From Valencia hispanica (lineage: Eukaryota; Chordata; Actinopteri; Cyprinodontiformes; Valenciidae): 64,000 bases of DNA. The notes beneath the pieces were generated by a model that saw only the letters and a list, made by a program, of their open reading frames with translations, did not search any database and was not told the DNA's origin. The translations under genes were made by a program, and so were the position numbers. The stretch's first letter is position 1. Each line of letters starts with the position of its first letter. The stretch spans positions 54,265,069 through 54,329,068 of the forward strand of contig OY747712.1 in the NCBI GenBank assembly GCA_963556495.2, in the 5' to 3' direction. Shown here in pieces: positions 10,760-22,484 of this stretch.

Positions 10760-13140
10760 TGAAGTGGAGGGAGAGCAGAGTCGAGTCCTGGAGTACACAT
10801 TGCCTATCTACCTGCCTCCAATCTGCTCTTGCTAAGACTCCACCCAAAAGCTAAGAAACATAGACCTCACCAATGTCCCAATGGAGTAACATGACCTCAG
10901 ACTTGTTTTTAGCAAATCCAAGGCTCTTTTGCTTCTTCCTCATTGCCAGTATGACTGCGCCATAGAGTTATTTTCTGGCACCACCTTACCATCCAGCCTT
11001 CTATACAATATTTCCAAACCTGAGAGGGAAAAGTATGGAAAAATATATAGATGAATCATTAGCTGCTGGAATCATTCGCCCTTCTACCTCCCCACTAGGG
11101 GCTGGGTTTTTCTTTGCAGCTAAGAAGGCCGGTATGCTCCAGCAATGCATTGACTATTGTGGGCTGAACCAAATCACAGTGAGGAATAATTATCCTCTTC
11201 CTCTCCTTAACTCTGCTTTTGAACCTGCTCAGGGCTTCATCATATTTTCTAAACTAGATCTCCAAAATACCTATCATCTTGTGAGAATTAGAGAGGGAGA
11301 TGAGTGGAAAACTGCTTCTTAAACTCTCCTAGGTCATTTAAAATATTTGTAAATGCCTTTTGGTCTTACGAACGCTCCAACAGTTTTTCAGGTAAATGAT
11401 GTGCTCCGGGAGTTCCTTAACCATTTCGTTTTTGTTTACCTGGATGATATATTGATCTTCTCAAAGTCCCTAGAGGAACATCTTAAACATGTCCACTTAG
11501 TCCTGCAGCACCTGCTGGAACAAAGGCTCTTTGTCTAAACAGAAAAATGTGATTCCCATCTCCCTTCTGCTACATTATTGGGTTTCATCCTTGATAGTGG
11601 TCAGGTGAGAACTGATCCTCAGAAGGTTCAAGCAGTGTTAGACAGGCCAGTTCCCGGTATTAGGAAGCAGCTCCAACGTTTCCTAGGTTTTTCCAACCTC
11701 TACAGACTTTTTATCAAAAACTACAGCCAAACTGCTGCACCTCTAACCAGCCTAACATCCAGTAAAAGTGATTTTTGCTGGTCTCCAGAAGCTGACAGAG
11801 CTCCCATACTTGTCCAGCCAGATCCATCTAAACAGTTTACTTTAGAGGTAGATGCCTGAGATTTTGGTGTTGGAGCTGGACTTTCCCAGGTCTCTGGAAA
11901 AGATAACAAACTTCACCCATGCGCCTTTTTCTCTCGTCGACTCACCCCCCCACCGAGAGAAATTATATTGTTGGTGACGAGATTTTCTAGTAATTAAACT
12001 TGCCCTGGAGGAATGGCGTCACTGGGTTGAGGGTTCTGAATTCCTTGTTATCATATGGGCAGGCCACCAAAAATTTAGCTTACCGCCAGGAGGCCAAGCG
12101 TATTAATCCCCAACAGTCTCTCTGGTCCCTTTCCTTCTCATGTATCCATTTCATCATCTCTTACAGACCTGGCTCAAAAAACGCAAAACCAGATGCGTTA
12201 TCCAGACAGTTTTTCACAGAGAGTGAACCTACCATTAGAACCATCATCCCTCCTTCATGTATTGTTGGGTCTGTTTCATGGGAGATTCGAGACCTTGTCC
12301 TAGAAGCCCAGATCCAGAAGCCTGATCCAAGAACAGGTCCCCTCAATCGGGTTTTTGTTTCAATCTCTGTCCACTCCCACCTCATTAATTGGGCGCATAG
12401 AGCAAAGTTCTCTTGCCACCCAGGCATAATCAGAACCATACCTCTTATTAGACGACACCTCTGGTGGCCATCCTTAAATTAGAATGTCAAAGATTATGTT
12501 CAGGCTTGCCACATATGTGCTAGAAACAAGTCTAGTAACCAACTCCCCAGCGGGTTCCTTCAGCCTCCTCCAATACCTAAGCACCCTTGGTCAAACATAG
12601 CTCTGAACTTTGTTACTGGCTTGCCTTCACCCAGGGGGTTTACAACCACTCTTGACAACCATAGTTGATTGCTTTTCCAAGGCTTGCTACTTAATTCCAC
12701 TTAAAAATCTCCCTTTGTCATTTGCAACTCTTCCATGTTCAGGAAGGAGTTCTGCAGGGTAATTGGGGCCTGAGTCTCGCTTAGCTCCAGTTTTCATCCT
12801 CAGACTACCAGCCAAACTGAGTGCATGAATCTCTCAGTCCCTTCAGTCCAGCACCATCTCCGAGGCTGTAAACGTGTATGGGATATCACCAAGGCTGCGT
12901 TACTTGCCACCACTGCACAGAACCGCCGTCAAGCAGACCACAAACGATTCCCTGCTCTCACATACTTGCATACTCAAGGTTTAGCTATCTACTAGAGATT
13001 TTTCTCTCAAGTTGTACTCCAGGAAACTCACGACCAGATTTCTAGGACCCTACAAGATAGAAGAGGTACTTAGTCCTACTGCTGTTCGCCTCAAGCTCCC
13101 AGACAACAAACTTACCCTGAATCTTATGTGAACACAACGG
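10760..13140 (+). pseudogene. Ty3/Gypsy pol (reverse transcriptase, RNase H, integrase), decayed
   Basis: The reverse transcriptase runs from about 10990 to 11550, with [56 protein letters not shown] and the catalytic [14 protein letters not shown] (near 11440). The connection and RNase H domain (11578-12200) includes [16 protein letters not shown] and SYRPGSKNAKPDALSRQ. The integrase zinc region is at about 12380-12530 (ACHICARNK), and its core continues to about 12830 with SSFHPQTTSQTE. A C-terminal piece near 13040 reads FLGPYKIEEVLSPTAV. Stops and frameshifts occur throughout (for example at 11322 and 11538). Domain order RT-RH-IN identifies Ty3/Gypsy. No 3' LTR was recognised. Confidence 0.88.
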
Positions 13141-14387
13141 TACTAATATATCACAAAGCTTGAGCATGTTTAAACCACCCAAGGAACTCTGATGCTCTAC
13201 CACACAAGTATGATGTCTAATAAGATTAAAAGTGGTTTGGGGTAGAAAGAACACATCAAATGCACCAACCATGACTTAATTTTGATTCTTTGTTCTGGAT
13301 AAATTTGGACAAGACATATGCATCTACGAAAGACCAATTTACATTTTAGAATTCTGGGCTAAATAAAGACTAAGTCGTATAACTACGTCCATCGATGTGT
13401 GGTGTTTGTAATGTTTTTGTGAAAGGTCACTGTCACATTGAGCCTGTTGCAGGTTTAAATGTGTTCAAGATTTATTCAAACCGAGTTTAACCAAGGCACA
13501 AAGCCAAGAGAGGAGACTAGCTTTCCATTTTACCTTCAACTCTCTTTCTGTTGTGTTGCGCCTGCTTTTATTGTGTGACATTATTATTTCTCAACTGCAT
13601 GCAGGCCTTTCTGTGTGGAGAGTAAAAATGTGAAAAGCTTGACATGTTTTCCAGGACTGGGATAACTTTGATGTCCATTGTTTCTCATTATAGTTACTCA
13701 TTATTTCTTTGTGCTTGCATGTATAAATCCTGCTGAAGCTGCCTGCTTATCTGCTTTACACATTAGTTGTTGTGTGAAACAAGTTTTTTGTTTGCTGTTT
13801 TTGAGTTGGATCATTATTACTCTCATTCTAGATCTGCTCATGTTTACTGTGACTGACAGACTTCCAGAGAGCATTGTGACACATTTGTCTCCAAGTAATT
13901 TGTGATCTGGTCCATTTGTTGACGGACACTGGAAAGACAAACAAAAGCGACACTGTGTTTTACTAGTTAGAAATCAGAAAAAAAAAAAATTTCACTGGTT
14001 TTTCTAAAGATTCGAACTAGGTCTGCACAAACTAAGGAAAATATTGACATTACTATTGTTGAAAATAGTGATGATGATTTTCTGACTCTTTTCTTTCTTT
14101 AGTGTTCCACAAAGTCTTCACCAGTCTGTGAGTTTAGTATCTCAGCCACAAAAACATAGATCAGGTGCACAAATTGTGGTAAATATAATATATATAATCT
14201 ATTGGACAACTATATTATCGAAATCAAAGGTGTGAATGCATGACACCTGCCAAATATTGCATCCAGTTAGCCCTTTGCAATTGCAATATTTCATACAGTG
14301 ACATAACAATGAATCAATATATTTTGTACCTATAATTAACATAGAGTAGTAATATTTATAGGGTCAATCATGGTAAACATTAAGTAC
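13141..14387. other. no gene recognised
   Basis: AT-rich sequence without recognisable coding potential. A run of A occurs at 13979-13989. A 75-residue + strand frame at 13678-13905 is hydrophobic by composition but resembles nothing known, so it is not called as a gene. Confidence 0.45.
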
Positions 14388-14714
14388 AGTGGACCCCTCA
14401 CCTATTTGGAGTTCAGTATCTGTGATTATTTTGAGGAATATGGCGCCAAATTATCCTCAAAAAACCGCCTATTTGCGACTGTATCCAAAATATTCAAAAG
14501 AAAATGCAGATTGAGAAGCTGAAATACCTAGGCACAATGCTACTTGACACTGATTGGCTGACATTTGCAAAGCAGCCAAATCAGGCCATTTATTTTTTTG
14601 GGCGCTGATTGGTTATACCTCCATACCTCCAAAAGCAGAGATAAAGAAGACTGTAGATGTTAACATCTGTGGCAAGGCTAAGATGGTTTGCAATGTGTGT
14701 ATTAATGCATATTA
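14388..14714 (+). repeat. possible Tigger/pogo-like transposon end
   Basis: The block opens with TA followed by CAGTGGACCCCTCACCTATT, resembling the termini of pogo/Tigger elements, and continues with a short A/T-rich body. No opposite terminus or transposase was found. It may be a truncated copy. The call rests on the terminal motif alone. Confidence 0.3.
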
Positions 14715-14724
14715 AGGTAGATTC

Positions 14725-14890
14725 CACAGCAATTCATAATAAATATTTCTCACACAGATATATCATGTGGAGGACTTTAGCAAAAGCTGTAGTGCTCCGC
14801 TTGTGAAAGTAAATCTGTTGGGCTTCTACTTGGTACTCAGACACCAATTCGGAGCTCCACACTGCCAAACAGGACATGTTTTTAAAAAAA
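14725..14890 (+). mobile_element. 166-bp 5'-truncated L1 stub with its own target duplication
   Basis: The insert begins CACAGCAATTCATAATAAAT and ends GGACATGTTTTTAAAAAAA, flanked by AGGTAGATTC on both sides (14715-14724 and 14891-14900). Its body matches, in opposite orientation, the last ~165 bp of the large L1 at 15170-15340. A 10-bp duplication plus an A-rich tail is the signature of target-primed reverse transcription with strong 5' truncation. Confidence 0.88.
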
Positions 14891-15152
14891 AGGTAGATTC
14901 TGTGTTTTAATTAAAATAGGACATAATAAACAGATTTTAGCTATTTGTGGGCGGCTGTGGTCTCTTACCTTTGAGAATACCTTGAGTCTACTCCAGCTCT
15001 TTACAGTTAGCTGTATAAAAATGTTGTAACATTTGGTAGTCATCAGATCTTAACATTAAATAACTTCAAACTTAGATGAGCCATCTTATGTCAAGAGATA
15101 ACTAGTTAAATAAATTATTACTGTCTGACCTTATTAGTTGCTTCCATCTTTG

Positions 15153-15169
15153 CAGAGAAACACAATTTT
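15153..15169. repeat. target-site duplication, 3' side of the L1
   Basis: CAGAGAAACACAATTTT, identical over 17 bp to 22670-22686. It directly follows the A-rich tail of the L1 in the L1's own (-) orientation. Confidence 0.9.
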
Positions 15170-18100
15170 TCTTTTTCTTTTTACGTGTCCTGTTTGGCAG
15201 TGTGGAGCTCAGAATTGGTGTCTGAGTACCAAGTAGAAGCCCAAAAGATTCACTTTCACAAGCGGAGCAGTACAGCTTTTGCTATAGTACTCCACTTGAT
15301 ATATGTGTGAAAATTTTTTATTATGAATTGCTGGGGATTTTATTTCCAGATGTTAAGGAGACGGAGACGGAAAATTAAGGGGAAGAAAGAAAGAAGATGA
15401 AGAAGAGAAGTAGGAAACAAAAAGTCAATAGAGAGGGTGAGTTGAAAATACAAGAAAGGAAGGGGAACAAAGAAAACACAGGAAAACATTGAAGTCTGCC
15501 TCCATACCCACAGGACGGCAGAGAGAAGGGAAAAAACTAAACAAAACACGAAAAAGGAACATCGACAAAACATAACAAACATCGTGAACTAAGAACTACA
15601 CAACCACATCACACAAAAATGGATATAAAAATATAACAATGTCACAGAAAAACTCATGGTACCAATTAATCAAGCTCTAGTAATGATAACCTCAGCCCAA
15701 GAATATATCTGTAAACACCAGAGACCCCACACCTGTGTGTGTGAGCATGCTGGTGCATATAAGGTTTCTCCATAAGAGTGTTTGATAGCTGGTGTGAGCA
15801 GGCATCAATCTGTCTCCCAGGAATTGATGCAGACATGAAGGAGATCGGAGCAAAGACGTCCAAAGGACCCCTAGAGCCCCAGGCGGACCCGGGCGGGGCC
15901 GACCGCATCCCCCAAGAGAGGAGCAAAGGAGAACCCCAGGGGAACGTCCAGCGGCTACTATGCAGGGTCCCGGGGGGCAGCATTGACAAGCTCATGGGCC
16001 CCGCCAGCAACCAGCCCAGGGGCGCCCCACCCCCCAGCAGGGACCCAACAAGGGACCGACCGACGAGGGGCCCCCGGGACTGCAGGGGCCACGGCCGGCC
16101 GGCCGCCACGCACCGCCACCACCCTAGACCAATCCCCACGGCCAAAATCCCAGCGCCCCACGCCTGCCCCACATCGGGGTGCCCCACCGATAGCCGCAGC
16201 GGATGGACAGCATCCCCAGGCCGAGCTCAGCCAGCACCTGGACACCAAGTTGTACCAGCTCCCGAGACCTGATCCCACGCAATGCAGAGCGCCGAGACCA
16301 GGCATCCAACAAAGGCCAGGGCCGGTCCAACCCGCCAATAAACCGACCACGCATGGTGCACACAGAACAGGTGATCGAACGAGCAGAGTCGCTGGATCCG
16401 TATCCTGCCGAGCAGGCACCACCCAACAATCCCAAACCTGGCACCCCTAAAAGAGGTGCCCCAACCAACCAACCAAAGGAAGATATCGGCCCAGCTCATT
16501 GGTCGACCGACACACCGGCCCCCCCAGGCCCGGCCAGGCACGCACCAGGTCCGAGCTGCATTGACCACTGACGCACCAGTAGGAAGGCATCCGTCACTGG
16601 CGTAGAGTGACGGAGGGGAAATAGGCCCCCCATTAAATGTAAGGCCTGAGGTGCGCCAGGCGAGAGGGCAGCCCAAGACCCAACCTGACGGGTAGACAAA
16701 GACATACAGACACAGTCATACATTCCCTCCCTCTTAAACACATACATTCTCACTAGCTCACCAAGACACCCAAGAAATGACGCTGTACCCTCACTCACAC
16801 ACCCCATACACACTTCATGCTCCCAGGTCCAGGTACCGATGCCCCAGTAGCGCCACCAACCCCCGGACTCGGGAGATGGACCCCCTACCTTCTAGGACGG
16901 AGACAAGCAGACCGCCAAGGTCCCCACAGTGGCGAAGCAGCCCGACAGCCCAGGACCCCGATCAGACCACCTGTTCCTCCTCCGGACCCCAACCCCTGAT
17001 GGCCCGTAGCGAACAGGGGTGTGAGAAGACCCCTAGCCTCCATCCTCCCGCTCGAGTATGGTGTTGATGCGTGTTGTTATAATTTGCATGTCCAAGACCC
17101 TATATGAGTGGTAAAATGATGGAGCGGGTGGACAGAGGTGTTCGGGGATGGGGAGGGAAGGACTTGGAGACAAAATGTCTTCCCAGGGAGCCAGCTCCCC
17201 CACTGACCCCAATAGGCACCGCTGTTCACCGGGATCCACCAGGGGAGGGAGGCCATGGCACGTTCAGCCCGGGGCCCGGGGCCCACGGCCACAACACCAC
17301 CAAGCCCCACAGATCACAAGGCAGCCCCATCCCAGAAGGAGAACTAAACCCACCATGACATTCGCTCTACTATCAGAACACAAAAGCCACTAGACACCCA
17401 GGTTGAGTTCGCACCTCCTCCAGCAAAGGAGGCCCCCAGCGCCACCTGCGCATCGGAGGCCCCCGCAGCCCAAACCCCGGCGACGTACCTGGTCAGACCA
17501 GTAGCAAACCGATGAACCAGGCGGCCGACCCACCAGGCCGACATCCACCAGCCCCATTCCCTTGTGGAGCAACCACTGCTGCTCAATGGCCCGGCAGGCG
17601 ACCAAACCCAGCGCCACACCCACCTTCCCTGCACGCCCACTACCCGGCCAGTCCACCCGCAAGTCCGACCGAACTTGGCCAAACGCCCAACCCCAGCGCA
17701 CCGCAGCGCACAAAGACCAAGACCCAGGAGCTAAGTCCAGTGCGAAAAAGGACTGATCAGGCCCAGAAATGCCACCCAGGCGCCGCGACCAGCAGCCAGG
17801 CACCCCAACCAGCAAACAAGGCAAGACGCCATACAGGGACCGGCGATGACAATCGGCCCCGGAAAAAGGAGAGAGGCGGCTGCACATGCCGGCCAACGGC
17901 CGGCCCCGACCCCCACAGGCAACAGAGACCCCATGCCGGGCGTCCCCCGGCCTGAACCACAGCTGGGGGGGCGGTGCCCCAGAGCCCCGAATACCCAGGC
18001 GCATGGCCACCAGGCCAGTAACCCATGTCCGTCAGTGCAACCCCCCTAAGGCACCGCATGCAGCCATCAGGAGTTACCGACCAAAGCCACCAAAGCCCAA

Positions 18101-18308
18101 CCCCAGGTTGGGGCCACGACGTCCAGCGCCCCATCCGCCCAGTGATCCCACCCCCAGGGATCACCCCCAGACGCCTCCAACCCCAAAAACCCCCACATCA
18201 GGAATAGTGTCCCAAACGACAAAACCAAGTGCCACCCACCCCTACTAGGTGATGGAGCTGATCAAAGCAGCCCAGAGAGATTGATCAGATATGGAGCCAG
18301 AGGCCGTC
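15170..18308 (-). other. L1 3' UTR: 3.1 kb, very GC-rich and strongly strand-asymmetric
   Basis: This follows the ORF2 stop (18309). From about 18250 down to about 15800 the + strand is dominated by C-rich runs such as GCGCCCCACCCCCCAG (near 16022), so the L1 sense strand is G-rich over about 2.4 kb. The neighbouring genome is AT-rich. The last part (15640-15170) returns to AT-rich sequence and the tail. Many overlapping open frames occur on both strands, as expected where stop codons are rare. None shows a domain, so it is treated as non-coding. Confidence 0.75.
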
Positions 18309-21300
18309 TCAAGACCAATATGATCCAACAATACAATAACAATACAATTCTATACTGATCAATATTAAGAGCCTTTTTATTTTCAGGAGGCTAGTTTTCT
18401 TAGCGATGCATAAGGCAATGTGAACCATTAGAACTGACTTTGTGTCCATGGTGACATCATTTAAATTTCCTAACAGGCAAACTGAGGGAGATGGTGGAAT
18501 GTTACATTTCAGACTCTTTGATAAGTCCTCACATATCTGGCACCAAAATTTCTTAACAGGTGGACAGAACCAAAGCGCATGAATATAAGTATCTGGTAAA
18601 TTGCTTGTGCATTGTAAGCAGGTATTGGACGACTTAAAACCCATCCTAAACATCCATTGACCTGTATAGTGCACTCCATGAAGGATTTTGTATTATATTA
18701 ATTGCAAATTAGGATTTTTTATTATTTTAAAGGTTCTTAAACATATCTAAGACCAGACGTTTTGGTCAAAGCTGGCTGATAAATCCACCTCCCATTTTGA
18801 AATAGGGATGGCTATTGATTCATCTAATGTAGATAAAGTTTTGTATATTTTAGACAGCAATTTGGGGGGGTTGAGATTAAGGAAATCTAAAACTCTTGTT
18901 AGAATTTGTAATTCAACTGTATTGAGCCTAAATTTACCTTTAATAATAGATTTAATTTGTTGATATTCTAAGAATTTGTTTTTATCAATTCCATATTGTG
19001 TAATTAATGTATTAAATGGGATAAAGTCTGTTCCTTCAAATATATGTTCCAGGTATTCAATTCCATTGCACCTCCAGTCTGAAAAACTTATCATACATTT
19101 TTTTTGCAAGATGTCAGGGTTATTCCAGATGGGTGTACGTCTGCATGGGATTATTGTGGACTCTGTCATTTTTAGAAACTCCCACCATGTTGTCAGAGAG
19201 GAGCTGATATTTATGCTTTTAAAGCATTCATATTGTTTTATATTTGAGCTAATAAATGGTAGGTCTGAAAGTTTCATCTTATTGCATAGTGTCTGTTCTA
19301 CGTCTATCCAGGACTCGTTTAGGTAGCTATGTTTTAACCATCTTGAGATGTACTGGAATTGGATTTTAAAAGTGGGATGTAGTTTAGCTTTATTAAATCT
19401 GCCAGTCTTGGTGAGACATTGATACCTAAATAAGTAATATTCCCTGACTGCAGTTGTGTATTAGTTGGATTCTGGATAGAGCAATTGATTGGAAGAACTG
19501 TAGATTTTTACCAATTTATAGAATAATCTGAAACGTTTGAGTAAGAGTTTATCAAGCCGATTACCTGAGAGAAAGAGGTTTGTGAATGCTGGAGAAAAAG
19601 TAATACATCATCTGCATGAAGACTGATTTTATGTTCTATGTTATTGCATTTTATGCCTTTAATATTTTGAGTTTGCCTGATTGCTGCAGCTAGTGGTTCA
19701 ATAAAAATAGCAAACAGGGAGGGAGAGAGAGGACATCCCTGCCTGGTACCTAGATGATGTTTGGTTATTAGTCCTGATACATGCTGTTGGTGAACTGTAT
19801 AGTATTTTCAACCAGTTTATAAACGAAGTTCCTAAGCCAAATTTATGTAAGGTTGCAAATAAGAATTTCCAGTTAACTCTATCAAATGCTTTTTCTGCAT
19901 CTAGAGATAATATATTAGTTTTAATGTTTTTACAGTAAGAAAAATCTATTAAATCTATTAATCTACGTGAATTTGTGGGGGAATATCCCCCTTTAATAAA
20001 ACCAGTTTGATCAGGATGTATTATGAGAGGGGTTACTTTCTCTATCCTTTTTGCAAGGGCTTTGAAGATTATTTTAATAGCGTCTTTAATAGCAGATATA
20101 GTTGTTTTTTCTTTATTAATTTTAAGATGGTTAGCCAAAAATCTACCTGATTTATTACCTTGTTCAAAGTTCTCTATCCTAAGTCTTTGAATTAAGAACT
20201 GGGTCTGTTTATTAATAATTTCATTTAATTCTAGCTTTGCTTTACGGATTTTGCCTAGTCTCTCCTCATCTAGAGAAGCTTCTAATGAATTAAGTTTCTT
20301 CTCATTCCTAAATACGTCTTTTTTCTATTTTCTTTTTATTTGATGAGAATGAGATTATTTTACCTCTAATCACAGCTTTTCCTGCCTCTCAAAGAATGGA
20401 TGGCGACGTACCAGGGAGGTCGTTACATTCCAAATATAAGGCCCACTTTATTTCGAAGTATTTAATAAATTCTTTATCCTTAAGTAATGATATATTAAAT
20501 CTCCAATTTTTGCTTTGAGGTGTTTCTGTTTTATTTACTAAAGTTAGAGAAACAGGAGCATGATCGCTAACAGCTATAGGGTGTATCTCAGTGTCTGAAA
20601 TGTCAGTCAACACGAGCTGCTGACTAACAAATAATCCAGTCGAGAATACGAATGGTGGAGATTTGAGAAGAAAGTATATTTTTTGTCATTGGGGTGAAGA
20701 GATCGCCATACATCACAAAGTCCATAATCGCTCATGTACTGTTTGACTATATCTATAGATTTCCAGCTGCGCTGAGTCCCTGCTGTGCTGAGCCTGTCTA
20801 TTTCTTCATTTAAACCAAAGTTGAGGTCGCCCCCAAGAAGGAGTGAGCAATCCAAGTGTTCAAGGAGCACCGAGAAGAAGGAATGAAAGAATGAGGGGTC
20901 ATCAACATTTGGACCATATATACTGACAATACATAACTTTTGGTTATGTATAGATAGTTTTACTATAATAAATCTACCCTCTGGATCTGTAACTGTATCT
21001 ATTACTGTAGAAGTTACATTTTTATTTATTAATATTGCTACTCCCCTTTGTCTAGAGTTATAGCATGCAGAAAACACATTAGGAAACTCAGGTGATTTAA
21101 GATCAACTGCAGCTGAGGTAGATTTATGGGTTTCTTGTAATAAGACGACATCTGCCTTCAATCTTTTAAGCTGGTTAAGAATCTTAACTCTTTTTCTCTG
21201 GTGCCAGCTCCATGAACATTCCACGGGACAAACCTTAGAGTAGTCATAGTGTTGAGATAAAAATTGTAAAGTCCACATCACCATAGAAACTGATAAACAC

Positions 21301-21347
21301 AGGTGCATTATTAGTTTGTGCCTGGGGTTGCCTGATTGAAAATCCAA
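18309..21347 (-). pseudogene. L1 ORF2 (endonuclease - reverse transcriptase - Cys-rich tail), frameshifted
   Basis: The apurinic-type endonuclease (about 21347-20390) includes LKADVVLLQETHKS, RGVAILINKNV, IVSIYGPNVDDP, LLLGGDLNFGLN and, after a frameshift near 20610, AVSDHAPVSLTLV. The reverse transcriptase follows (about 20140-19400), with HPDQTGFIKGGY, LSLDAEKAFDRVNW and, in another frame, [11 protein letters not shown] (near 19610) carrying the catalytic Asp pair. Central and C-terminal parts cover 19277-18747 and 18674-18309. The latter has CLQCTSNLPDTYIHALWFC, the CX2C...HX4C cysteine motif typical of L1 ORF2 ends. At least four frameshifts or stops are needed to link the pieces. The protein would nick target DNA and copy the RNA in the nucleus. 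Confidence 0.88.
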
Positions 21348-21650
21348 AAGCCGAGATATTAGAAAGAGAACAATAGAAGAAAGTTGTGAAGGTGTTAAGG
21401 GTGAGAAAAATAAATAGTTATATTATGAAAAATTCTGTATGTGTGTGTGAGTGATAAAATAAGAAAAAAGGAGTGACAAAGACATTTGGTGATAGACATG
21501 TGAAGATGAGAAAAGAAAAAAGAGCCAGTATCCCAGTGCTTAGCCCTGGCCCCGCCCACATTGAGTAATGTAAACATCTTTACAGAGCCGTGCTAACATT
21601 ACATTATAGTTGACTGATAAAACATCTCTTATCTAGCCAGTGTTACATTA

Positions 21651-22484
21651 CTAATAAAGCCAAGGAGTAAGCCGGGGGTCCCTGAACAGATGCCCATTAA
21701 CATACAGTTTATCTACCGCTACTGTAGCTCTGGTGCCTTCACTGATATTTTTCTTCCTGATTGGGAATAAAACGCGCCTTCTATCCAGGATTTCCTTCGG
21801 ATATTGATCGTTAATGCTGTAATTCCTTCCCAGCAGCTCTCTGCCATGGCCTCTGACTTGCTCTTTTTGCTTGTAATGCTCCAATTTAGCAACAATTGGT
21901 CGCGGCCGGCTGTTGTTGGGCTTCTTAGCTCCGATCCGGTGGACGTGGTGAAAAGTGATGTTTTTTACCGTGTCGCTTGGGAGCTGTAACTGATGTTGGA
22001 GAAAATCTTGGACGGTGGATTCAGCGTCGTCCTCAGCTTGTTCTGGGATCCCGGAAAAAACAAGATTGTCCCGCATTCCCCTGGCCTGTATATCCAAGAT
22101 AGTTTCTTTCATCCTCTTACTTTCTCCGGACAGCTGCGTCATCCCCTCGGTGAGTTTCTTTACACTGTCTCTCAGCGTTTGGTTTTCTGCAGCGAGCGAT
22201 GCTACCTGTTGTTGGCTGAACTCCAGGGATTCCCTTAGAGCTTGAAATTCTTTGTGGAGAACCTCAACCAGGGCCAGACGGGCGTCTAGGCTGGTTAGCT
22301 TCTTATCTATTGAGTCCAGGACATCGCTGTAGCTTTTCTCTGGAGAGATGGTGGAGGTGCTGGCCTCAGAACGGGTGCGTTTTTGTGATGGTGTGCTTGT
22401 CGGCATAGCAGAGGTGGATTTCTGTGGCTTGCCAATAACAAGGTTGTCAAAGCCCTCGTCCAAGTAGCTTTCCAGGCTGTGCAA
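21651..22484 (-). CDS. L1 ORF1p-like RNA-binding chaperone, open frame of 277 aa
   Basis: An uninterrupted frame from ATG to stop, upstream of ORF2 in the same element. Residues 1-60 are low-complexity and Ser/Thr-rich (STSTISPEKSY). About 60-135 has heptad-like spacing in a predicted coiled coil (LDARLALVEVLHKEFQALRE). The remainder is an RRM-like domain plus C-terminal domain with RDNLVFSGIPEQAEDD, FHHVHRIGAKK and RRVLFPIRKKN. This is the trimeric RNA-binding chaperone arrangement of L1 ORF1 proteins (Transposase_22 family). The length is in the expected range. The start is the first Met and leaves a 185-nt leader to the element's 5' end. Confidence 0.88.
   Translation of the reverse strand: MHSLESYLDEGFDNLVIGKPQKSTSAMPTSTPSQKRTRSEASTSTISPEKSYSDVLDSIDKKLTSLDARLALVEVLHKEFQALRESLEFSQQQVASLAAENQTLRDSVKKLTEGMTQLSGESKRMKETILDIQARGMRDNLVFSGIPEQAEDDAESTVQDFLQHQLQLPSDTVKNITFHHVHRIGAKKPNNSRPRPIVAKLEHYKQKEQVRGHGRELLGRNYSINDQYPKEILDRRRVLFPIRKKNISEGTRATVAVDKLYVNGHLFRDPRLTPWLY

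Noticed and set aside
14731..15335. A foldback or palindromic transposon
   Set aside because: The two arms have different target duplications and are explained as two separate L1 3' ends.
15666..18248. Many long overlapping open frames on both strands, up to 206 codons
   Set aside because: They occur only in the GC-rich L1 3' UTR, where stop codons are rare, in several frames at once, with no domain and with Pro/Arg/Gly-rich composition on every frame.
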